From Alkalihalobacillus sp. LMS6 (GTDB lineage: Bacteria; Bacillota; Bacilli; Bacillales; Bacillaceae_D): 64,000 bases of DNA. A program made the position numbers and the translations under genes. How positions within the stretch are numbered: position 1 is the first letter of the stretch; the number at the start of each line of letters is the position of its first letter. Shown piece by piece: positions 58,280-64,000 of the stretch. The notes under the pieces were generated by a model. That model made no database searches, was not told the DNA's origin, and saw nothing but the letters and a program-made list of their open reading frames with translations. The stretch covers positions 3,223,564 through 3,287,563 of the forward strand of contig NZ_CP093302.1 in NCBI RefSeq assembly GCF_024362765.1, given 5' to 3'.

Positions 58280-59028
58280 CAAATGATCCGTTCATTCGAA
58301 AAACATCTCGCATTAGTTTTTCGTTAGATTTATCATAGCATAAGCTGTTTCAAGTTCGTATTGGGATAATTTTAACGAATAGATAAACTTACAACGCTTT
58401 TTCACTTTAGTCTATTAAACCACTTTTTCAACACACCTTCTATTTCAAAGTGATTTTGTCGAATCAGATCGACCTCATGTCGAAATACTGTTTGAAACGA
58501 AACAATCGTATTGGGAAACATGGTTAAAAAAATGGGAAGTCTCTCTAACCTTAAATGTAAACGCTTTACTTTTTTGTGATTTTATAAAAATCGGTCATTA
58601 AAGTCTTGTTTTCATTTATTTTTCCAATGAAAAAATAAATGAAGTGCGAATTTCAGCAAAAACAGCACTTTTTTAAACCGATTTTCCCAACCCCTTCTAC
58701 ACACGAGAATCGTTTCTAGAAAATTAAAGGATATCCTCTAAATCCGAACGTTTATTTTTATCAGAAACGACTTAATCTCTTCACGTATCACTATCCTTAG
58801 ATTCCATTTCTTGATAAATATTCAGATTTTTCAATCCTTTGTTCGTATTTCTCTTTACTTCCCCCTTTGACGAACGCTACACTTTAATGATCAATTATGC
58901 AGCTATCTACGTCTAAACAAGCGGATTTTCTTAAAAACTAGCCTTCTTTTTCCCAATTTATTTTTCTACAGTCCCCGTTACAATGTAGGTACGCAAGCTC
59001 TACTTGCGAACAAAAAGGAGGAGTTCGT
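58280..59028. other. AT-rich intergenic region upstream of the AA10 gene
   Basis: No complete gene is supported in this 750-base stretch. A minus-strand frame from ATG 58521 to TGA 58402 (39 residues, ending VLKKWFNRLK) looks protein-like but has no ribosome site. TGTAAACGCTTTAC at 58556-58569 resembles a CcpA catabolite-repression site with two mismatches. A 6-bp hairpin CGCAAG-CTCTA-CTTGCG at 58992-59008, just before AAGGAGGAG, sits in the leader of the AA10 gene. TACAAT at 58979-58984 could be its -10 box. Confidence 0.45.
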
Positions 59029-59829
59029 TTGATTGCTAAAAGGAAAAGTCACACGTTTCTTCAGTCAATCGGTTTCACTGTTCTCGCCTCTGCACTATTT
59101 GTTTTTGCCAACGCAGAATCGGCAAGTGCACACGGCTACATTGAATCCCCTAAGTCTAGAGCCTTACTTTGTTCAGAACGAGTAAACACAGATTGTGGTG
59201 GTGTCGTTTATGAACCACAGAGCCTTGAAGCGCCAAAAGGATTTCCTGGAACGAGTATTCCAGATGGTCAAATTGCTTCAGCAGGCGGCGTCTTCCCACA
59301 GCTAGATGCACAAACATCAAACCGTTGGACAAAAGTAAACATGAACAGCGGTCGACAAACCTTCACATGGCACCTTACAGCAATGCACTCCACTGCAAAA
59401 TGGCATTACTACATTACAAAACCTAACTGGAACCCCAATCAACCACTTACAAGAAATCAACTTGAGCTCGTCCCATTCTATGAAAAGTTTGACGGTGGCG
59501 CACGCCCAGGTCAAAAAGTAAGTCATGAATTAACTGTCCCTCAACGTTCTGGATATCATGTTATTTTAGGTGTTTGGGATGTTGCCGATACAGCAAACGC
59601 CTTCTATCAAGTTATTGATGCTCAGTTCAGCGGTGGAAGTAATCCTACGCCTCCAACGAACCCTGATCCAGGTAACCCAGAACAACCACCTGCGCATCCT
59701 GCTTGGAATTCAACCGCAACGTATGTTGGTGGCGATTATGTCACACACAACGGTCAAGTATACCGTGCAAAATGGTGGACGCGTGGTGAAACACCAGGTC
59801 GTGCTGACGTCTGGGAACCAATCCGCTAA
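59029..59829 (+). CDS. AA10 (CBM33-type) lytic polysaccharide monooxygenase with CBM5/12 chitin-binding module
   Basis: The 266-residue precursor has a signal peptide ending SASA, so the mature protein begins with His35 (HGYIESPKSRALLC). With His120 in TWHLTAMHSTAKW this forms the copper histidine brace. Further AA10 marks are TNWN-like region near 133 (KPNWNPNQPL) and GVWDVADTANAFYQVIDAQF. A Pro-rich linker (NPTPPTNPDPGNPEQPPAHP) leads to a CBM5/12 (about 225-266) with YRAKWWTRGETPG. It oxidatively cleaves chitin, or possibly cellulose, in the medium. The start is TTG 59029, fixed by AAGGAGGAG. Confidence 0.94.
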   Translation: MIAKRKSHTFLQSIGFTVLASALFVFANAESASAHGYIESPKSRALLCSERVNTDCGGVVYEPQSLEAPKGFPGTSIPDGQIASAGGVFPQLDAQTSNRWTKVNMNSGRQTFTWHLTAMHSTAKWHYYITKPNWNPNQPLTRNQLELVPFYEKFDGGARPGQKVSHELTVPQRSGYHVILGVWDVADTANAFYQVIDAQFSGGSNPTPPTNPDPGNPEQPPAHPAWNSTATYVGGDYVTHNGQVYRAKWWTRGETPGRADVWEPIR

Positions 59830-59858
59830 GCTTTTTCTACTTACCCCTCTATATGAAA

Positions 59859-59899
59859 GCAGATCATTAGGAGTAAATTCCTACTGATCTGCTTCTTTT
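59859..59899 (+). terminator. Terminator of the AA10 gene
   Basis: The stem GCAGATCA-TAGGA / TCCTA-TGATCTGC with a short loop is followed by TTCTTTTTTT. Confidence 0.88.
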
Positions 59900-59987
59900 T
59901 TTGCATCATTCTTTTGACATGTGTGGATTTACAGCGAAACAAATTCTCCTTTATACTGGAAATAGATTGAAAGGAGGAGAGCCCTAT

Positions 59988-60371
59988 ATGGAGAATCGTC
60001 GAACATTACAAACTGTCTATATTCTAGCTGGTGTCCTTTTTACTGTATTAGGTCTTTTTTTAATTGTACTTCAACTTTCTACAGAAGGTGGTTTTAGTAG
60101 CTACAGCCTGACTCCTCTGGCTATGGGATGGATGCTTCTTTGCCTCGCCTATGTGGTGTCGCAATCAACAAACGAAAAGGCAGACTTAAAAGCCATTCGT
60201 GGGAAAGCGAGCTTTTGGTCAATCATCCTCACTCTCATTTACATCGCCATCGCTCTCATTTTAACTGAATCAAATGTAGTAAATTGGTCCGTTACACAGT
60301 GGCTAACAACGTTATCAAGCCTTATGATCATCACACTGTTCACGTTTATGGCGTTGTTTTCCAGAAAATGA
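59988..60371 (+). CDS. Small membrane protein of unknown function
   Basis: The 127-residue protein has four hydrophobic segments (about 12-32, 41-60, 75-92 and 104-123) and short polar loops. ATG 59988 was chosen for its AAAGGAGGAG; the open frame begins at 59901 without such a site. I do not recognise a family. It precedes a TetR-type gene by 68 bases on the same strand, so a shared transcript is possible. Confidence 0.7.
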   Translation: MENRRTLQTVYILAGVLFTVLGLFLIVLQLSTEGGFSSYSLTPLAMGWMLLCLAYVVSQSTNEKADLKAIRGKASFWSIILTLIYIAIALILTESNVVNWSVTQWLTTLSSLMIITLFTFMALFSRK

Positions 60372-60439
60372 TCCGCGAAGCTTCGTGTTTTCTTTCATCT
60401 ACTCAGGTATACTGATTCTTAGATGGAGGTGCACACGTT

Positions 60440-61015
60440 ATGAGCCATTCATACCCCGATTTACGGGTTATGCGAACACGCCGGGCTATTAAATCAGCCT
60501 TTACACAACTTCTTTACGAAACTTCACTCGAAAAAATATCTGTAAATACGTTAGCAAACCGCGCTGAGATTAATCGCGTAACGTTTTATGCCCACTATCA
60601 CGATATTTATGATCTCGCTGATCATTACATTTCAGATCAGCTTGCGGATATTCGTTCTGCTTTAATGATCGAAAAAACGGACGCCTCACAAGATCAACAA
60701 GCGCTAGCATCACTTACACGACTATTAGAATATATTGCAAGTAACCAAAACGTCTATTCTATGCTTCTCGTAGACAAACGTCTTCCTGGGTTTACAAAAA
60801 AGCTAAACAATTTGCTTCATTCGCTCATCTTACAACCAGCTGAGGCGGAGACTTTTTATACCGTACAAACCCCAACAGATATTGCACGATGGTACGCTTC
60901 TTCTGCACTATTAGGTACCATTTCAATGTGGCTTGAACATAACATGCCCCATAGTCCTGAAGTACTAGCGAAACAGCTAATCATCCTTAATCCATTTCGT
61001 AGCAATCCTTCATGA
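60440..61015 (+). CDS. TetR/AcrR family transcriptional regulator
   Basis: The 191-residue protein has the TetR DNA-binding domain (about 10-60, RAIKSAFTQLLYETSLEKIS, then NRVTFYAHYHDIYDLADHYI). The C-terminal part is the short TetR_C-type helical domain with WLEHNMPHSPEVLAKQLI, common in the DhaS-like group. It starts at ATG 60440 with GGAGGTG. It lies upstream of an SDR oxidoreductase whose promoter region contains TCAAT/ATTGA repeats, so it may regulate that gene. The ligand is unknown. Confidence 0.9.
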   Translation: MSHSYPDLRVMRTRRAIKSAFTQLLYETSLEKISVNTLANRAEINRVTFYAHYHDIYDLADHYISDQLADIRSALMIEKTDASQDQQALASLTRLLEYIASNQNVYSMLLVDKRLPGFTKKLNNLLHSLILQPAEAETFYTVQTPTDIARWYASSALLGTISMWLEHNMPHSPEVLAKQLIILNPFRSNPS

Positions 61016-61080
61016 GATAACGTTCATTTACACTTTTTACAAATCTGTTGTTTTGCTTACAAATAAGCACGAATTGTCAA

Positions 61081-61109
61081 TTGTCTAATCGATTGATAAA
61101 AGCTAGGAT
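61081..61109 (+). promoter_or_regulatory. Probable promoter of the SDR gene
   Basis: TTGTCT at 61081-61086 (as TTGTCT after AA) and TAGGAT at 61104-61109 are separated by 17 bases. Overlapping it are a tandem AATTGTC repeat (61072-61085) and the inverted pair TCAAT (61077-61081) / ATTGA (61092-61096), a possible operator for the adjacent TetR protein. Confidence 0.5.
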
Positions 61110-61152
61110 AAAAGGGAAACAGAACAGTCTAAAGAAAAAAGGGTGAAGACAC

Positions 61153-61914
61153 ATGAAACTAGCAAAAAAAGTCGCCGTCGTTACTGGTGCAGCTTCAGGT
61201 ATGGGAGAAGCAATCGCAAAACTTTACGCACAAGAAGGTGCAAGCGTCGTTGTTGCTGACTTAAATGAAGAAGGCGCAAATGCCGTTGCTTCATCAATTG
61301 AAGAACAAGGTGGAAAAGCAATTGCTGTTAAAGTAAATGTAACGAACATAGACGAGATCGACAACATGATTCAAACGGCAGTAGATACATTTGGTTCACT
61401 CGATATCCTTGTGAACAACGCAGGAATTATGGACGGATTTGAACCAGCTGGCGAAATTACCGATGAAAAATGGGACTTCGTTTTTGATGTAAATACGAAA
61501 AGTGTTATGCGCACAACAAGGAAAGCGCTTCCTTACTTCCTTGAAAAAGAAGCCGGCGTGATTGTAAATATTGCCTCATCTGGTGGTCTAAACGGCGCTC
61601 ATGCTGGTGTGTCCTATACGGCGTCTAAGCATGCCGTAGTTGGTATAACGAAAAACACCGGTTATATGTATGCAGAAAAAGGCATTCGCTGTAATGCGAT
61701 CGCACCTGGAGGCGTTCAAACAAATATTGCGTCATCCTTATCCAATGCAAGTGAGTTTGGCGGCGCACGTTTACAAGCTCCTCGTTCTGTTATGCCTCGT
61801 GTTGGTCAAGCGCAGGAAATTGCAAAAGTAGCTTTATTCCTAGCTTCTGACGATTCAAGCTTTGTAAACGGAACTGTGGTAACAGCCGATGCAGGCTGGA
61901 CATCTGCCTTCTAA
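61153..61914 (+). CDS. Short-chain dehydrogenase/reductase (classical SDR)
   Basis: The 253-residue protein is a classical SDR: cofactor motif VVTGAASGMGEAIAKLYAQE with the NAD-favouring acid in VVVADLNEEG, the NNAG motif (LVNNAGIMDG) and the catalytic Ser...Tyr-x-x-x-Lys in VNIASSGG and SYTASKHAVVG. It ends TADAGWTSAF. It reduces a carbonyl or oxidises an alcohol in the cytoplasm. The start at ATG 61153 has AAGGGTG. The adjacent TetR gene suggests induction by its substrate or a related compound. Confidence 0.94.
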   Translation: MKLAKKVAVVTGAASGMGEAIAKLYAQEGASVVVADLNEEGANAVASSIEEQGGKAIAVKVNVTNIDEIDNMIQTAVDTFGSLDILVNNAGIMDGFEPAGEITDEKWDFVFDVNTKSVMRTTRKALPYFLEKEAGVIVNIASSGGLNGAHAGVSYTASKHAVVGITKNTGYMYAEKGIRCNAIAPGGVQTNIASSLSNASEFGGARLQAPRSVMPRVGQAQEIAKVALFLASDDSSFVNGTVVTADAGWTSAF

Positions 61915-61925
61915 AGAACTCACCG

Positions 61926-61964
61926 AAAGATCTTCATGCGCATCCTGTATGAAGATCTTTTTTT
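61926..61964 (+). terminator. Terminator of the SDR gene
   Basis: A 12-bp perfect stem AAAGATCTTCAT / ATGAAGATCTTT with an 11-base loop is followed by T residues. Confidence 0.9.
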
Positions 61965-61980
61965 CGTTAGAACCAGCCCA

Positions 61981-62463
61981 TTAATTGTTTTCCTGCGTAA
62001 AGTATTGCGTCACTTTTTTAAAACTTACTTGCTCCCTATATTGACCATCTGTCCATTCATTGATGACGCTCCGCCAAAATGCTTGCGCTGGCTTGTTTTC
62101 TTTTAATTGAGCGACATGCCACCTGCCCTCATAATCTTGGAAAACCTGTCTCGCAACCAACCTACCTAAACCTTGACGGCGATACCTTCTCATTACAAAA
62201 AATTCAGCGATTGAATGATATGGCTGTTGCCTTAGCTGAATTTGTTTAACGAGGACGAAACCCGCATAACAATCATCCACCACAATAAAATATGGATCAT
62301 GCTTCGGTTTTGTCCAGTAATCAAGCAACGGGTAATCTGCGTAACGACCATTCGACTCCACTTCAATATCAATATAGGAAGAAAAATCATGCAAATAAAA
62401 CTGAACTAAGTTTGAGAGCACTTGTTGTTGTTCTGCCTCTGCTTTTATTAATTGAACCTTCAT
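61981..62463 (-). CDS. GNAT family N-acetyltransferase
   Basis: The 160-residue protein has the acetyl-CoA motif in MRRYRRQGLGRLVARQVFQD, preceded by the beta strand AEFFVMRR and followed by ENKPAQAFWRSVI, the usual GNAT order. The start at ATG 62463 has AAAGGAAGG. It is the last gene of a minus-strand cluster with the NUDIX and kinase-like genes, 18 bases after the NUDIX stop. The acceptor is unknown. Confidence 0.88.
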   Translation of the reverse strand: MKVQLIKAEAEQQQVLSNLVQFYLHDFSSYIDIEVESNGRYADYPLLDYWTKPKHDPYFIVVDDCYAGFVLVKQIQLRQQPYHSIAEFFVMRRYRRQGLGRLVARQVFQDYEGRWHVAQLKENKPAQAFWRSVINEWTDGQYREQVSFKKVTQYFTQENN

Positions 62464-62481
62464 CTGATACCTTCCTTTAAA

Positions 62482-62892
62482 TTAAAGATTCTGCAAATAA
62501 TCCCCATGCCCTCGGATTAAGTCATTTGAATCATATGGATCAATCCAGTAATAATGAAAGCAAACTTGGTCCTCGGCTCCGCCCCCTGTTGGAGCGTAGG
62601 ACCATTCATCCCTCAACGGTTGATCCACTTGGACATGATAAAAAATGCGACGCTGATCGTGCCCGTCTTCATTTTCCCACTCGTCTTCCGCGATTCGTTT
62701 TACCGATTTAAAATGCCGTAATCCTGTCTCCTCGGTAACTTCTCTTTTTATCGCATCATCCAACTTTTCATTACGCTCCACTGTTCCTTTTGGGACTTGA
62801 ACCCCTGCTTCTGGGTTCGAATGACGGAACACAAGAACCTGTTTCACTCCATCTTGATCCCTCGTCACATACGCATACACTTTTTCGACCAT
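62482..62892 (-). CDS. NUDIX hydrolase
   Basis: The 136-residue protein has the complete Nudix box G-x5-E-x7-REVTEETGL in GTVERNEKLDDAIK followed by REVTEETGL. It hydrolyses a nucleoside diphosphate linked to another group. Its ATG directly follows the stop codon of the upstream APH-like gene (TAGATG), so translation is coupled. The pairing of a phosphotransferase-fold kinase, a NUDIX enzyme and a GNAT enzyme suggests housecleaning or modification of a small molecule. Confidence 0.9.
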   Translation of the reverse strand: MVEKVYAYVTRDQDGVKQVLVFRHSNPEAGVQVPKGTVERNEKLDDAIKREVTEETGLRHFKSVKRIAEDEWENEDGHDQRRIFYHVQVDQPLRDEWSYAPTGGGAEDQVCFHYYWIDPYDSNDLIRGHGDYLQNL

Positions 62893-63879
62893 CTACTCGT
62901 CTAACCCAAAGCGAGCCAATCGCGTCTTGACCCATTTTTCAAAAGAGACGTTAATGGGTTTCTCCATCGCATGAAAGAATCCCCAATCAAGGACGAGCTG
63001 ATGCAAAAGATGAATCCGCAAACGCTGTTGAACTTCTAGTTGGTCGTTCGTTACATATTGTGAAATAAAAAATTTGCCAATCTCGACCTGCTCATGTCGA
63101 TCGTAGTAGAGAATCATCTTCGTTAAATCGGTTAGTGGATCAGCAAAATAGCTATTGGTAAAATCAAAGAGGCCACTAACTGCCCAATCGCCATTCTTCT
63201 CTTCTAGTAAAAAATTCCCTGGTTTGAAATCGCCCATAATAAAGCGCGGGTCCCTTGCTTTTGTGAAGGCTTCTTCCGCATTGTGGAGTTCGTTCTTCAA
63301 CCAATTCTCATCTGCTTCCATTAAGGTTGAATATTGTTTGGCGTCATGAAACCAATAGACAATTCGGTTAAAGAGCCAGTCTTTATAGCTAGATTCGAAC
63401 GGTACGATGGTATGTTTAATAGGATCTAACTGACCATACGTTTCACCCTGCCAAGCATGCAGTTCTTTTAATAGCGTCGCTAACTTTCCTGCTATGCTCA
63501 TCCGATCTTGATGGGTAAGCTCGTTTTCTAGATCATGTAGGTGCTTTCCAGGTAAAGTTGGCATGATGCTGCAAGCGAAGCCGAGTGGTTCCGCATCAGG
63601 GTGAATTCGATATGGAATTGGTAGATTTACCGTTGTTTTTTCCGCTAGAGCATCAATGAAAAACTTTTCTTCCTCCAGTTGCCCTTCATAAACCGGGTTT
63701 CCTTTGAAGATCCAATTTCCTTTCGTGGATGAAACCGAAAGCGTCTGCTTCATCGCACCTTCTTTTGTTTCATTAACTTGAAGAAGCGTTCCTAAATGAT
63801 GGGTGGCGAGTAATTGATTGATATTCATTTCTGTTGGAAGTCCAATCGTTATTGATGTAAATAAGAGATTTGCAGTCAA
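62893..63879 (-). CDS. Aminoglycoside phosphotransferase (APH)-fold kinase
   Basis: The protein of about 328 residues has the APH catalytic loop FIMGDFKPGNFLLEEKNGDW (H replaced by M, D and N kept) and the metal-binding LFDFTNSYFADPLTDLTK. The N-lobe has the lysine strand WIFKGNPVYEGQ. Many APH-fold proteins phosphorylate small molecules other than drugs. The start is uncertain: TTG 63879 has AAAAAGGACG at good distance and is preferred; ATG 63828 and ATG 63900 lack a good site, and the frame opens at 63930. It is first in the operon with NUDIX and GNAT genes. Confidence 0.85.
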   Translation of the reverse strand: MTANLLFTSITIGLPTEMNINQLLATHHLGTLLQVNETKEGAMKQTLSVSSTKGNWIFKGNPVYEGQLEEEKFFIDALAEKTTVNLPIPYRIHPDAEPLGFACSIMPTLPGKHLHDLENELTHQDRMSIAGKLATLLKELHAWQGETYGQLDPIKHTIVPFESSYKDWLFNRIVYWFHDAKQYSTLMEADENWLKNELHNAEEAFTKARDPRFIMGDFKPGNFLLEEKNGDWAVSGLFDFTNSYFADPLTDLTKMILYYDRHEQVEIGKFFISQYVTNDQLEVQQRLRIHLLHQLVLDWGFFHAMEKPINVSFEKWVKTRLARFGLDE

Positions 63880-64000
63880 CTGAATCACGTCCTTTTTCAT
63901 GCCAGACGATTGTATTCTACACAAATACATAAATTCCTTTGAAAAAATGACGCGCCATTATCTCTTATGACTTTGCTCCATCCCTCTTAGCTGACGCATA

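Noticed and set aside
1-64000. Prophage, integrative element, CRISPR array, tRNA or rRNA genes
   Set aside because: I saw no integrase, structural phage genes, regular spacer repeats, CCA-ending cloverleaf or rRNA-like stretch. The endolysin-like amidase alone is not enough.

Overview
The window looks like chromosomal DNA from an endospore-forming member of the Bacillaceae. The evidence is a complete GerA-type germinant receptor operon, a Rap-Phr cassette, strong AGGAGG-type ribosome binding sites, several TTG starts, many hairpin-plus-T-run terminators and the low-GC codon use. Relatives of the alkaliphilic Bacillus group are a reasonable guess, but this is inference only. I see no rRNA, tRNA, CRISPR array, insertion sequence or prophage block. 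Most of the window is ordinary chromosomal metabolism, transport and envelope genes with accessory genes mixed in.

Layout, left to right. 1-3000: the end of a thiamine-diphosphate enzyme with a TIM-barrel sugar isomerase, then a Rap phosphatase and an overlapping small phr gene whose product carries three copies of DKADGR. 3000-9500 (minus): a BCCT betaine-type transporter, RlmN, and a three-gene redox operon (FAD dehydrogenase, MOSC protein, 2-hydroxyacid dehydrogenase). 9590-13540 (plus): an ECF sigma factor with no recognisable anti-sigma factor, an unknown protein with repeated V-N-G motifs, an MFS exporter and a ketopantoate reductase. 13585-19263: a sugar-acid catabolic locus with a DUF1537 kinase, a beta-hydroxyacid dehydrogenase, a GntP permease and an RpiR regulator on minus, and a divergent class II aldolase on plus. 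TGTAG-type palindromes lie between the two arms. 19450-24701: a germinant receptor operon with A, C, D-like and two B subunits. 24746-29790 (minus): a response regulator and intramembrane-type histidine kinase next to an FtsX-type ABC exporter, with phased GTGAC repeats in front of the ABC genes.

29950-41700: a beta-lactamase-fold hydrolase, a GNAT protein, a 993-residue beta-helix protein, a divergent TetR/MFS efflux pair with palindromic operators, a DUF2087 regulator, VanZ and PrpE-like proteins, and secreted CAP/LysM proteins. 42000-48800: an AviRa-family rRNA methyltransferase, an MBL hydrolase, a YkuD transpeptidase, an SGNH hydrolase, an acetamidase, a VOC protein, a lipoprotein, a cold-shock protein with a structured leader, and a nucleotidyltransferase. 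49000-55100 (minus): an endolysin-like amidase with four wall-binding repeats, a TPR protein, a CopB-type ATPase and an amino-acid permease. 55180-59830: a secreted nucleotidase ending in two CBM5/12 modules faces an AA10 lytic polysaccharide monooxygenase carrying the same module type. About 1.1 kb of decayed-looking DNA lies between them. 59990-63880: a small membrane protein, a TetR regulator, an SDR oxidoreductase, and a minus operon of APH-like kinase, NUDIX and GNAT genes.

The least explained units are the ECF sigma / V-N-G repeat / exporter operon, the three-copy Phr peptide, the sugar-acid locus with an aldolase in place of the usual OtnC/OtnI, and the signal-less beta-helix protein. 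Residue positions and spacings were counted by hand. No database search was possible.
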